A stretch of DNA of 64,000 nucleotides. It comes from Roseivirga ehrenbergii (lineage in GTDB: Bacteria > Bacteroidota > Bacteroidia > Cytophagales > Cyclobacteriaceae). The DNA lies in contig NZ_LQZQ01000051.1 in NCBI RefSeq assembly GCF_001593005.1, positions 62,001 through 126,000 on the forward strand, written 5' to 3'. Below are positions 45,101 through 54,353 of this stretch, piece after piece; within the stretch, counting starts at the first letter, position 1, and each line of letters opens with the position of its first letter. Both the position numbers and the translations under genes were made by a program. A model generated the notes under the pieces. It ran no database searches. It was given only the letters and a program-made list of their open reading frames with translations, and was not told the origin of the DNA.

Positions 45101-48100
45101 AAGGCAGCAATTGCTGAGGCTACTACTAAAACCTATACTCTGGTTTTGGCCGATGCAGGTAAGTTCATCAGTTTTGAGGTTACTCCTTCCGATGGAACTA
45201 ATACTGGCGATGCTGTTGAAAGTACTGCTCAGCAAATCAACAATATTATTACTGTTCAGTCAATAGCTAGGCAAACACCTACCGATGCCACCATTAACTC
45301 GAACACCTCTCCGGTATTTCGGGTAATATTTAGTGAAAATGTAAAGAATGTAAGTAGTGATGACTTCTCTGTAAGCTCTACTGTTGGAGGTTCCGTTTCC
45401 AATGTTAGTCAAGTTGATGCCAGTACTTACGAGGTGACAGTCAATAACCTTAACCATGTAGATGGTACGCTATCATTGAAGTTAAAAGGTATTGACGGAA
45501 CCGCTGGTAGCAACGACATTGTTGGCATTAGTTATTCAAATGGAGCAGCTGCGCACCAACAAACCACAGAGAATGACTACCTAAATCAGGCTTTGATTGG
45601 TCAGACCTTTACTGCTGGAAGCAATAATTTTCTTACTGCCTTTACTTTATTCGCGAAATCTGGTAACCATACTTTTTCCGGTACTGCAAGATTAAGAATT
45701 TACCAAGACGATGCTTCCAATTCATCAGTGTTGAACGATGGTAATGCTATTCTCTCCGAAGAGACAGTGAACATTTCAAGTAGCACTGACGCTTCTGGAC
45801 AAACTTTTACGATTTCAAATCCTTCTCAGTTAACTTCAGGCTCAGTATATAGTATCACACTAGATAATTTTATTGGTTCGGGAAATCGTGCATTCTATGC
45901 CCATACATCTGGAAGCCTAGCAGGTGGCAGAGCATTTTTTACCAACTCGAATAATAGTAACCATGCGGCCTTCGATTTTAAGATTGATATATTCGAAGGC
46001 ACTCAAACAGACGGTGAAGCCCTTTTCGATCAAGCTCCGGGAACGGAAGAAAGCTATACGGTAGAAGTTGACAATACGCCACCAACTGTTACTATTACTA
46101 GTAGTTCGAACCCGACCAGCGGAGCCTTTACAGCAACCTTCACTTTTAGCGAAGATGTTTCCGGTTTTGCTTCAGAAGATATTTCAGTATCGAATGCAGC
46201 CGTAAGCAACTTTAATACTACCAGCGCTAAAATTTACACCGCTACGATGACTCCATTGGCCGATGGCGATGTAGATATCGATGTACTTGCCAATAAGGTA
46301 ACTGATGCTGCAGGTAATAACAACACAGCGGCCACCCAACTAAGCGTGACTAATGATGAAACTGCTCCAGCAGCTCCAATTGTAGCAAGTATTTCAACGG
46401 ATGCTGGAAGCAGTGCCACTGATAACTTAACCAATGATCAAACCCTGGAAATTAGTGGTACGGCCGAGGCCAATGCATCAATAGAAGTGTTTATTGGTGG
46501 AAACAGCATAGGGAATACCACAGCCAATGGTTCAGGAGATTGGACTTATGACCATACTGGATCATCTCTTACTGAAACCACTCACAGCATTACTGCAAAG
46601 GCTACTGATGCTGCTGGCAATGAGTCAGCTCTTTCAGGTACGCTTAATATTACGATAGATACCAGCGCTCCATCGGTTTCTACAGGTACCATTGTAGGTA
46701 AAACTTATGGCCTGACAGAAAACGTAGATGTTACCTATGTATTTAGCGAAACAGTATTTGTAGATGAAACCAATGGCACACCAAGTGTTATTATCGCCAT
46801 GGGTGGGCAGAATAGAGTTGCAGCATATCATAGTGGTTCAGGCACAAACACGTTGGTGTTCAGATACACAACAGTTGCTGGTGATATTGATGGCAATGGT
46901 GTGTCTGTTTCAAGCATTGGCCTTAACGGAGGAACAATCCAAGATGCAGCGGGTAATGATGCCAGCACTTCTATTAGTGTTGCTGGTGCTGCTGATGTAA
47001 GAGTTGATACATCAGCACCATACATGTCAATTACCAGTTCTTCCAATACAGTAAGCGGAGCCTTTACGGCCACCTTTACCTTCAACGAAGATGTTTCTGG
47101 GTTTGATGTGAGCGATATTTCAGTAGGTAATGGAGTAGCGAGTAACTTTAATACTACAAGTGCGAAGATTTATACCGCCACCATCACACCATCGGCTGAT
47201 GGAAATGTAACTGTAAATGTTGCTGCCAATAAGGTACAGGATGCAGGTGGCAATGGAAATTCGGCTGCATCAGAACTGAGAATAGTCAATGATGAAATTG
47301 CTCCGTCAGCTCCGATTGTGGCAAGCATTTCAACAGATTCGGGAAGTAGTGCTAAGGATAATCTGACCAATGATCAAACCTTGGAAATCAGCGGTACGGC
47401 CGAGGCCAATGCTTCTGTAGAAGTGTTTATTGCTGGAAACAGCGTAGGGAATACCACAGCAGATGGTTCTGGTGACTGGACTTTCGATCATACGGGTTCA
47501 ACGCTTACTGAGGCTACCCATAGCATTACTGCTAGGGCTACAGATGCTGCTGGTAATGAGTCTGCCGAGTCAATCGCTTTAAGTGTGGAGATTGATATCA
47601 CTGCTCCAAATGCTCCGGTGGTAACGGGTATTGGCAATGATACTGGTATTAGCGATTCTGATGGTTTGACCAATGATGTTGGAATTGAAATATACGGTAC
47701 GGCTGAAGCCAACAGCAGTGTGGAAATATTTATTGACAACGCCAGTGTTGGAACCACCAATGCTGATGCCAACGGTGACTGGACATTAGACCGTTCTAGG
47801 GATGCCTTGACAGAAGATACCTATGACATTACTGCAAAAGCAACGGACTTAGCAGGTAATGAGTCGGTAGCTTCTTCAGTTTTCGATTTGCAAATCGATC
47901 TTACTGGCCCAGCTTCGGCACCAAGTGTAGGAGCAGTCGGTAATGATAATGGACCTTCTAATTCTGACTTTATCACCAACGACCAAACTTTGATTATTGG
48001 AGGAAATGCCAGTTTCAATAGTAGAGTAGAGGTATTTATAGATGGAATGAGCACTGGGATTGCTGCTACTAATGCCCAAGGAACCTGGTTGTTCGACCAT

Positions 48101-51100
48101 GAAGGAACAACCTTGCAAGCAGGTACTTATTCAATCACCGCCAAGGAATTGGATGATGCCGGAAATCATTCACCAGCATCAGCAGCCAAAACATTGGTGA
48201 TTGATTTGGTGCAGCCAACTGTAACCATTACAAGCAACGCCAATGATCCGCACAATGGAGAGTTTACTGCCATCTTTACTTTCTCAGAAGATGTCTCAGG
48301 TTTTGATGTAAGTGACATCAACGTTGGCAATGGAGCAGCAAGTAATTTTGCTACAACCAGTGCCTCTATTTACACAGCTACCATAACTCCGGCAACTGAT
48401 GGAGAGGTTACTTTAGATGTTGCAGGTGGAGCCGCTCAGGATGTGGCTGGGAACAACAATTCTGCAGCAACACAATTCAGCATAACCAATGATGAGACCG
48501 CTCCAACGGTTCTAGAAGTGACTTCAAATGTGAATAATACTTCCTTCAAAATTGGAGATCAGGTCAATATATATGTGCAATACAGCGAAGAGGTTTTTGT
48601 GACAGGAACACCGCAGTTGGAGCTTGAAACAGGAGACACAGATCGAACCATCGACTATGTAGATAGAAGTTCTTCTACGTTAAGGTTTGTTTATACAGTT
48701 CAGACAGGAGATGTAAGTGAAGACCTAGATGTGACCAGTACTTCGGCCTTATCATTAAACGGTGGAACAATTGTAGATGCAGTCAATATCAATGCAGATT
48801 TAGATGTTCAACAAGGAGATGTTGGCGGTTCATTAACCTCAAAAAACATTGTGATTGACGGTGTGGCACCTGGTTTAGCAATCACCAGTGATGCAAATGA
48901 TCCGCAAAGTGGAGCATTTACGGCCACCTTTACTTTCTCAGAAAGTGTCACAGGCTTCGATGCAAGCGATATCTCTGTCGGAAATGGGGCTGCTAGTAAT
49001 TTTAGCGCTACTAGTGCAACTCTTTACACTGCTACCATTACACCTTCATCTGATGGAGAAGTAACAGTAGATGTAGCTGCCGGTAAAGCTACCGACATAG
49101 CGGGTAATGGTAATACAGCAGCAACGCAGCTAAGTGTTACCAATGATGAAACAGCACCTACAGTGACGATCAGTAGTAGCGCAGATCCGACTAGTGGACT
49201 ATTCACGGCCACTTTCACCTTCTCTGAAGAAATATTTGGCTTTGATTTGAATGATATTACTGTTGGTAACGGTACTAAAGGCAATTTGAATTTATTCAGT
49301 GCCAGTGTTTATACTGCCACCATTACGCCTACAGTAGAGGGAGAAGTGACAATCGATGTAGCTGCCGATGTGGCGCAAGATGATGCAGGAAACAACAATG
49401 TTGCTGCTACTCAGCATAGTGTGGCTTATGATGCAACCGAACCAAGCTTGGTAAGTGCATTAAAAGATAGCGACACCAAGATTACGTTAACCTTTAATGA
49501 AGCCGTTAAAACGTTGGGAGCCCATCCAACGGATTTCACTGTAACGGATGGAAATAGTACCAATTTTACGGTTCAAACCATTTTAGATGGTACAGCAGAA
49601 GACAATGATTTGGTTTTAACATTCGCAGACTTAAGTACTGCCAAATTGAGTCTAGAGATTTTCTATACCAATAACAATGGCGAGGTATCGGATTTAGCAG
49701 GTAATCAAATGAGTTCTACCAGAGGGGGAGTTATTATTTCTCTGAACACCCCTCCAACAGCTACCAATGTAGATTTCTCAGGAAACTTGATCGTTGGTGA
49801 AACATTGACAGGTGCTTATACCTATTCAGATGAAGATAATGATGCTGAAGATGGCACTACCTTCCAATGGTATAGATCGGACGATGCCAACGGAACCAAT
49901 AAAGCAGCTATTGCTGATGCCACTTCTAAAACTTATGCTCTAACCAGTGCAGATGTAGACAAATACACCAGCTTTGAGGTAACTCCTCATGATGGAAACA
50001 ATGCAGGAAATGCGGTTGAAAGTAGCCTGAAAGGTGCTGTGAGTAAGATCGATCAAACCATCACGTTTGAACCTTTAACTGCCAAAACTTATGGCGATGC
50101 CACCTTTACTCTTTCGGCTACAGCATCCTCTAACTTGGGAGTGACTTATACCAGTTCAAACACTAGTGTAGCCACTGTCAATGGAAGTACTGTAACCATA
50201 ATTGGAGCAGGAGAGACCACCATTACCGCCTCGCAGGCAGGAGATGTCAGCTACGCTGTTGCAACCAATGCAACCCAATTGTTAACCGTCAACAAAGCAG
50301 TGCTAACTGCGACAGCCGATGATAAGTCGAAGACCTACGGGGAAGCCAATCCTACATTCACCATCAGCTACACTGGTTTTGTGAATGGCGATGATGCAAA
50401 TGCTATCACCACGGAGCCAACGGCCTCAACTTTGGCAGATGCTACCGCAGGAGTAGGTACTTACGATATCGACCTGACAGGAGGGGTTGCTGATAACTAC
50501 AGCTTCAACTTGAGTAGTGGAACGCTTACTATCGGCAAAGCAGTGCTAACAGCAACTGCTGATGATAAGTCGAAAACTTATGGCGAAGTGAATCCGACTT
50601 TCACAATTACTTATACAGGTTTTGTAAATGGCGATGATGCAAATGCTATCACTACCGAGCCGACTGCATCAACTTTGGCAGTTGCAACATCAGGAGTAGG
50701 AACCTATGATATCAACCTGGCAGGAGGGGCTGCTGATAACTATAGTTTCAACTTAGGTAGAGGAGCGCTTACTATCAACAAAGCAACTTTGACCGCCACA
50801 GCCGATGATAGGTCGAAAACTTATGGAGAAGCCAATCCTGAATTGACCATCAGCTATGCAGGCTTTGTCAATGGTGATGATGAAACAGTCATAACAATGG
50901 AGCCGACTGCATCAACTTTGGCAGATGCAACATCAGGAGTAGGTACTTACGATATCGACTTGGCTGGAGGAACAGCGGATAACTATAGCTTCAGCCTGAC
51001 TAGTGGAACGCTTACTGTCAACAAAGCAGTGCTAACCGCAACTGCCGATGATAAGTCGAAGACCTACGGGGAAGCCAATCCTACATTCACCATCAGCTAC

Positions 51101-53575
51101 ACTGGTTTTGTAAATGGCGATGATGCAAATGCTATCACCACTGAGCCAACGGCTTCAACAGTGGCAGATGCTACTACAGGAGTAGGTGCTTACGATATCG
51201 ACTTGGCTGGAGGAACAGCAGATAACTACAGCTTCACCCTGGCTAGTGGAACGCTTACTATCAACAAAGCAGTGCTAACCGCAACTGCCGATGATAAGTC
51301 GAAAACTTATGGTGAAGCCAATCCTGAATTCACAATCAGTTATACAGGCTTCGTGAACGGAGATCAGGAAAGTGATATCACTGAACCAACCACCAGTTCT
51401 ACTACAGATGTGACAAGTGATGCGGGAACTTATGAGATCACATTGTCTGCTGGCTTGGCCAATAACTATTCAATTATAATGAATAACGGTACGCTGACTA
51501 TTGGAAAAGCTACGCTAACTGCCACTGCGGAAGACAAGCAAAGGGCAGTGGGGCAGGCCAATCCGGCATTTACCATCAGCTATACAGGCTTTGTAAATGG
51601 AGATGAAAAGTCGGTGATCGATTCAGAGCCAATAGCTTCGACAACGGCAGATGAAACCACGGTGGCAGGAACGGCAGCCATTACCTTGAGCGGGGGCAGC
51701 GACAATAACTACGCCTTCGACTTTGTGAATGGAACGCTGACCATTGTGGAGGCATCATTTGTCACCTCTGTTTCTGTTCCAGATGACGGTACTTACGCCA
51801 TTGGCGATGAGATGAGCTTTACTGTGAACTTTGCACTGCCTGTTACCATTACAGGGGCGCCTAGTTTGCCATTGACCATTGGTTCTAGTATTGTAGCTGC
51901 AAGCCTGAAAGGCTCCATAACTGATGCCACCACAGCTACCTTCAGTTATACTGTGGAAGAAGGTGATCTGGATTCTGATGGTTTAGTATTGGGCAGCTCA
52001 ATCGAACTAAACGGAGGAAGTATTCGAGATGAATTTGGCACCGATGCCATACTTGCCCTAAACAATGTGCCTAGTACAGCGGGTGTTTTGGTAGATGCAG
52101 TAGCACCAGCAGTAACGCTGACCACCGCTGTAGGGGCATTGACGAATACCAAATTTGAAGTGAATATTAGATTTGATGAAGTGGTAACAGGCTTTGCTTT
52201 AAGTGATATTCAAGTGTCAAATGGTACAGCCAGTAATTTGGTAGAGGTAATAGCAGGAAAACAATGGACAGTAGAAATTACTCCAGGAAAAGACGGTACA
52301 GTGACGGTGGGTCTTCCAGCCAATAAGGTCACTGATACCCCTGGAAATGCCAACAAAGCGGGCAATACAATAAGTAGCACCTTTGATGGTACTGCGCCAA
52401 GGGTAACTTCGATCACAAGAAAAACCGCTAATCCACTTTTAACGGCCATTGCAAGCTTTAGAGCAATCTTTTCAGAAGATGTAACAGGCGTAGACCTGAC
52501 TGATTTTGAAGTAATCTTTACAGGTACAGCCACAGGAAGACTGAGTACCATTACCCAAGTAAATGCAAAAACCTATGATGTGAATATCGAAGGCATTTCA
52601 GGAGAAGGTACCATCGGTCTCAATATAAAAAATGATCAATCCATTTTAGATGCGGCAAATAATCCATTGGAAGGGGCGCATACAGGAGAAGTCTATAAGA
52701 CGAACCAGTCACCAACTGAGATTACCATAAATGCATCGAGTATTGCGGAGAACAATCAAGTAGCAGCTGTGATAGGAAGTTTCACTACAATAGATGCAGA
52801 CCAACTTGATGGGTACACTTACAGTTTGGTAACGGGAACAGGAAGTGTAGATAATGATCATTTCTTTATTGACGGTTCAACCCTAAAAGCAGCTTCAGTT
52901 TTTGATTACGAGACTAAATCGAGCTATAGTATCCGAGTAAAAACAGACGATGGTAGAGGGGGGGCATTTGAAAAAGTGTTTAAGATAACAGTCACTAATG
53001 TAGCAGAACCAAAACTTCGAATTACTTCCGATATCGACATTCCAGCTACCGCACTAGGACTGACGAGCAATTTTGATATCACTGTTCATAATGACGGAGA
53101 AGCAGCATTGATTGTCAACAGTGTGCTATTCCCCGAAGGGTTTATTGGAGCAGTTACAGGGATCATAGTAAATCCAGGGGAAAGCAGAACCATCGCCTTC
53201 GGGTTTAAACCAACCGAAGTGAAGATCTACACTGGCACAATTCAGTTCATTACCAATGCTGGTACCGTTTCAGTAAATGTATCAGGTGAAGGGGCAATAA
53301 TCACAGGAGTAGATGACGGAGCGATCAATCCTGAGACTATCAGTATATTCCCTAACCCAGCAAGTAAAATACTGAACATTGATTTATCTGATTTGGGAGG
53401 CAAAAAGCTGGACATTGACATAACAAATGCTTCAGGTACGCCATTGTTCAGTAGAAAGTCCTTTACAGAGAAAATCCTTCAACTCAGCGTCTCAGGTTAT
53501 ACCAGCGGTATTTATATTATTCAGATTACGGACGGAAAATCTGTGGTAAGGAAAAAAGTGATGATCAAGAGATAA
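42185..53575 (+). CDS. Giant multi-domain T9SS-secreted adhesin (3796 residues)
   Basis: Signal peptide at 1-35 (ending QTAGFAQ). An N-terminal domain of about 160 residues is followed by alternating modules: Ig-like 'WYR' domains at about 200-282, 568-655, 923-1015 and 2522-2617 (FKWYRADNASG type), each of the first three paired with a second Ig-like module (RQTPTDAT...) and a jelly-roll-like module (about 386-549, 756-906, 1116-1279). Then come Big-type domains (FTATFTFSEDVSGF, at about 1300, 1614, 2012, 2232, 2326, with a divergent one at 3312) and GTAEANASVEVF modules (about 1397, 1709, 1809, 1909). Six MBG repeats lie at about 2704-3186, a cadherin-like domain at 3507-3607, an anchor-type Ig domain at 3610-3706, and a T9SS type A sorting domain at 3718-3796 (SIFPNPASKILNI...). 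The protein should cross the outer membrane through type IX secretion and be attached or released at the surface. No catalytic domain is visible; an adhesive or biofilm role is inferred. Confidence 0.92.
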   Translation: MRALSTKLIESILSKRGGLWALLLIVFIQTAGFAQIKFSIYGESTSATTLTVVGSGSATTNDNGASWTAGNGVNQIFGNSSFNYTNSNINFKTFNLSGDLTLSDGVTPIVFSAIVMDDDTDPDYDDIAFDVSSIKSMAANTSYSLSGRATFTLSGATFGDLTTGTYAGTFDGVQAGFSNFSTSDIVIEIIEGSPSALPVASNVTFSGTMSIGEELTGVYTYSHDDENPEIGSTFKWYRADNASGSNRTAIAGATSKTYTLTNNDINKYISFEVTPSDGTDVGGASESTLSGPVLGPLIIQEIARQNPTDQTISASEVTFRVTFNGNATNVTSDDFSLNSTVGGTISSVSEVTASVYDVTVNNINNVDGTLALQIKGVDGASGSNEIKSAIFGTGTKTISQTDVNDYLNQAKLGQTFTATTDNYLTAYTIYPKSGNHSFNGTADLKIYSGNELAGDATLIGSQTINISNSTDAAGQTFTIENPVSLTQGEVYSIVMENFSGSGSHALESSTSGNYNDGRVIFTGTSTSNHTDFDLKIDIYEGTVTAGNALSTDAAQTNESYILEAINLAPTVSNVTFTGTLELDEVLTGSYTYADSENDAESGTTFKWYRSDDNSGTNKTAISGATAQTYTLVADDLGKYISFEVTPNDGNVAGTAVESALSFISPVNVSSIVRQTPTDATTNADEVTFRVTFSDDVRLVTTGDFVLSGTAAADGTVSSVTSISSSVYDIRVTGITNSSGTINLDLKGVDGSGSNDIAKIPSQLDANSTADLQITDSPVFGQSFKPNNSGLLLDVVLKNGVGHSYSGAGTLELISGEGYGGTVLATENIQITSAQTEKTYSFSSPASVTAGTTYTLRVNIPGAPANSTAFSAQVEAGYSGGILYQASAFSNADLYFKLFVSSGPSEALGSTLPATDETYTISNPPVASNVAITGTLNVGQQLTGTYDFSDPQSDTESGSIFKWYRADNASGTNKAAIAEATTKTYTLVLADAGKFISFEVTPSDGTNTGDAVESTAQQINNIITVQSIARQTPTDATINSNTSPVFRVIFSENVKNVSSDDFSVSSTVGGSVSNVSQVDASTYEVTVNNLNHVDGTLSLKLKGIDGTAGSNDIVGISYSNGAAAHQQTTENDYLNQALIGQTFTAGSNNFLTAFTLFAKSGNHTFSGTARLRIYQDDASNSSVLNDGNAILSEETVNISSSTDASGQTFTISNPSQLTSGSVYSITLDNFIGSGNRAFYAHTSGSLAGGRAFFTNSNNSNHAAFDFKIDIFEGTQTDGEALFDQAPGTEESYTVEVDNTPPTVTITSSSNPTSGAFTATFTFSEDVSGFASEDISVSNAAVSNFNTTSAKIYTATMTPLADGDVDIDVLANKVTDAAGNNNTAATQLSVTNDETAPAAPIVASISTDAGSSATDNLTNDQTLEISGTAEANASIEVFIGGNSIGNTTANGSGDWTYDHTGSSLTETTHSITAKATDAAGNESALSGTLNITIDTSAPSVSTGTIVGKTYGLTENVDVTYVFSETVFVDETNGTPSVIIAMGGQNRVAAYHSGSGTNTLVFRYTTVAGDIDGNGVSVSSIGLNGGTIQDAAGNDASTSISVAGAADVRVDTSAPYMSITSSSNTVSGAFTATFTFNEDVSGFDVSDISVGNGVASNFNTTSAKIYTATITPSADGNVTVNVAANKVQDAGGNGNSAASELRIVNDEIAPSAPIVASISTDSGSSAKDNLTNDQTLEISGTAEANASVEVFIAGNSVGNTTADGSGDWTFDHTGSTLTEATHSITARATDAAGNESAESIALSVEIDITAPNAPVVTGIGNDTGISDSDGLTNDVGIEIYGTAEANSSVEIFIDNASVGTTNADANGDWTLDRSRDALTEDTYDITAKATDLAGNESVASSVFDLQIDLTGPASAPSVGAVGNDNGPSNSDFITNDQTLIIGGNASFNSRVEVFIDGMSTGIAATNAQGTWLFDHEGTTLQAGTYSITAKELDDAGNHSPASAAKTLVIDLVQPTVTITSNANDPHNGEFTAIFTFSEDVSGFDVSDINVGNGAASNFATTSASIYTATITPATDGEVTLDVAGGAAQDVAGNNNSAATQFSITNDETAPTVLEVTSNVNNTSFKIGDQVNIYVQYSEEVFVTGTPQLELETGDTDRTIDYVDRSSSTLRFVYTVQTGDVSEDLDVTSTSALSLNGGTIVDAVNINADLDVQQGDVGGSLTSKNIVIDGVAPGLAITSDANDPQSGAFTATFTFSESVTGFDASDISVGNGAASNFSATSATLYTATITPSSDGEVTVDVAAGKATDIAGNGNTAATQLSVTNDETAPTVTISSSADPTSGLFTATFTFSEEIFGFDLNDITVGNGTKGNLNLFSASVYTATITPTVEGEVTIDVAADVAQDDAGNNNVAATQHSVAYDATEPSLVSALKDSDTKITLTFNEAVKTLGAHPTDFTVTDGNSTNFTVQTILDGTAEDNDLVLTFADLSTAKLSLEIFYTNNNGEVSDLAGNQMSSTRGGVIISLNTPPTATNVDFSGNLIVGETLTGAYTYSDEDNDAEDGTTFQWYRSDDANGTNKAAIADATSKTYALTSADVDKYTSFEVTPHDGNNAGNAVESSLKGAVSKIDQTITFEPLTAKTYGDATFTLSATASSNLGVTYTSSNTSVATVNGSTVTIIGAGETTITASQAGDVSYAVATNATQLLTVNKAVLTATADDKSKTYGEANPTFTISYTGFVNGDDANAITTEPTASTLADATAGVGTYDIDLTGGVADNYSFNLSSGTLTIGKAVLTATADDKSKTYGEVNPTFTITYTGFVNGDDANAITTEPTASTLAVATSGVGTYDINLAGGAADNYSFNLGRGALTINKATLTATADDRSKTYGEANPELTISYAGFVNGDDETVITMEPTASTLADATSGVGTYDIDLAGGTADNYSFSLTSGTLTVNKAVLTATADDKSKTYGEANPTFTISYTGFVNGDDANAITTEPTASTVADATTGVGAYDIDLAGGTADNYSFTLASGTLTINKAVLTATADDKSKTYGEANPEFTISYTGFVNGDQESDITEPTTSSTTDVTSDAGTYEITLSAGLANNYSIIMNNGTLTIGKATLTATAEDKQRAVGQANPAFTISYTGFVNGDEKSVIDSEPIASTTADETTVAGTAAITLSGGSDNNYAFDFVNGTLTIVEASFVTSVSVPDDGTYAIGDEMSFTVNFALPVTITGAPSLPLTIGSSIVAASLKGSITDATTATFSYTVEEGDLDSDGLVLGSSIELNGGSIRDEFGTDAILALNNVPSTAGVLVDAVAPAVTLTTAVGALTNTKFEVNIRFDEVVTGFALSDIQVSNGTASNLVEVIAGKQWTVEITPGKDGTVTVGLPANKVTDTPGNANKAGNTISSTFDGTAPRVTSITRKTANPLLTAIASFRAIFSEDVTGVDLTDFEVIFTGTATGRLSTITQVNAKTYDVNIEGISGEGTIGLNIKNDQSILDAANNPLEGAHTGEVYKTNQSPTEITINASSIAENNQVAAVIGSFTTIDADQLDGYTYSLVTGTGSVDNDHFFIDGSTLKAASVFDYETKSSYSIRVKTDDGRGGAFEKVFKITVTNVAEPKLRITSDIDIPATALGLTSNFDITVHNDGEAALIVNSVLFPEGFIGAVTGIIVNPGESRTIAFGFKPTEVKIYTGTIQFITNAGTVSVNVSGEGAIITGVDDGAINPETISIFPNPASKILNIDLSDLGGKKLDIDITNASGTPLFSRKSFTEKILQLSVSGYTSGIYIIQITDGKSVVRKKVMIKR
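50294..51745 (+). repeat. Six tandem 243-bp MBG repeats within the adhesin
   Basis: Units begin at 50294, 50537, 50780, 51023, 51266 and 51506, spacing 243 bp except the fifth (240 bp). Each encodes 80-81 residues with the signature ADDKSKTYGEANPTFTISY. Units 1 and 4 are almost identical over their first 120 bp, more alike than either is to its neighbours. Confidence 0.92.
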
Positions 53576-53581
53576 TAAACC

Positions 53582-54010
53582 ATGAACACAAATAGAATAA
53601 AGAATATCGTATTAGTACTTTTTGTTGGCTTAATCATAGGTTGTGAACCAGATGATCCAATTGGGCCGACAAATAAGGAATTGGCCTTTGAAAAGCTAGC
53701 AGGTACCTGGAAGTACGGTACCAATGGTAAGATTATATTAGATGGTCAGGATGTGAGTCTAAATTATCCGGGCTTCACCTTGTCGTTCACGGATGGCACT
53801 TACACCACCACCAATGGAGGTGACCTTTTTCGTGCCACGGGTACATGGGCTTGGGTTAACGAAGCAGCAGGAAGTGTTAATTTAGATACAGGTGAGGAGG
53901 TGATAATCCTAGAATTGAGCCTTACACACTTTAAGTTCAGTTTTACTCATACAGGTGGAGGAGTAGCAGCCGGGACTTCCGGAAATTATACAGTGAGTTT
54001 AGAGAAGTAA
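53582..54010 (+). CDS. Small lipoprotein, lipocalin-like
   Basis: 142 residues. Lipoprotein signal MNTNRIKNIVLVLFVGLIIGCE with lipobox I-I-G-C. The mature part opens KLAGTWKYG, the W-K/Y motif typical of the lipocalin-like (DUF5004/DUF4923-type) domains of Bacteroidota, and continues as beta-strands (TLSFTDGTYTTTNG, ELSLTHFKFSFTHTGGG, SGNYTVSLEK). It starts 6 bp after the adhesin stop and is surely co-transcribed, suggesting a surface or periplasmic partner of the adhesin; that link is inference. A terminator follows. Confidence 0.82.
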   Translation: MNTNRIKNIVLVLFVGLIIGCEPDDPIGPTNKELAFEKLAGTWKYGTNGKIILDGQDVSLNYPGFTLSFTDGTYTTTNGGDLFRATGTWAWVNEAAGSVNLDTGEEVIILELSLTHFKFSFTHTGGGVAAGTSGNYTVSLEK

Positions 54011-54059
54011 GAGAGAATTCAATTTAATAAAGATTACTATTTTGTGTTGAGAGGGAGTG

Positions 54060-54081
54060 TTTGAAAACTTAAGTTTTCAAA
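54060..54081. promoter_or_regulatory. Perfect 22-bp palindrome
   Basis: TTTGAAAACTTAAGTTTTCA followed by AA: a perfect self-complementary sequence centred on CTTAAG, just before the terminator. It may be part of a compound terminator or a protein-binding site. Confidence 0.4.
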
Positions 54082-54087
54082 TTCGAT

Positions 54088-54117
54088 AAAGAGCCTATGG
54101 AGATAGGCTCTTTTTTT
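54088..54117 (+). terminator. Terminator of the adhesin-lipoprotein unit
   Basis: GAGCCTA pairs with TAGGCTC across a 6-nt loop, followed by seven T. Confidence 0.88.
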
Positions 54118-54188
54118 GTTTTTGAACTTAATCAGTCCTTTGTCGGACGATTCAAATCTATTAAAGTTTCACTGTGACACTTTCGAAC

Positions 54189-54199
54189 AAAAGTGTACG
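54189..54199 (+). promoter_or_regulatory. Conserved upstream box, copy 1
   Basis: AAAAGTGTACG, 165 bp before the start of the first paralogue; the identical 11-mer lies 163 bp before the second. Confidence 0.45.
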
Positions 54200-54303
54200 C
54201 TTGTGAACAAATATTTACCTGTGTTTTTTGTTATAAATTTTATTAAAACGTTGAAATACAGATAGATGTCTTTATTGGCACAAGCGTTGTCATAAGGAGG
54301 TAG

Positions 54304-54330
54304 GTCAGCTGCTTTGGTCGGCAGCAATGT
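54304..54330 (+). promoter_or_regulatory. Conserved leader hairpin element, copy 1
   Basis: GTCAGCTGCTTT begins the element; GCTGC pairs with GCAGC, then AATGTT follows. The second gene has GTCAGCTGCTTT too, with a different loop but a preserved GCTG/CAGC stem, 48-50 nt before each start codon. Confidence 0.5.
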
Positions 54331-54353
54331 TAAACTTAAAAACAACAAAGGTC

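Larger units (their letters stand above)
54011..54353. other. Intergenic region between adhesin operon and first small secreted paralogue
   Basis: 343 bp holding a 22-bp palindrome (54060-54081), a terminator (54088-54117), a conserved AAAAGTGTACG box (54189-54199) and the conserved hairpin leader element (54304-54330). The last two recur before the second paralogue. Confidence 0.65.

Noticed and set aside
50294-51745. Regular 243-bp repeats considered as a CRISPR or satellite array
   Set aside because: The units are in frame, encode MBG domains of one protein, and have no short repeats with unique spacers.
42185-53575. Many antisense and out-of-frame reading frames of 60-110 residues across the adhesin gene
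   Set aside because: All are shadows of one long, repeat-rich coding frame with consistent codon use; none has its own promoter or family match.
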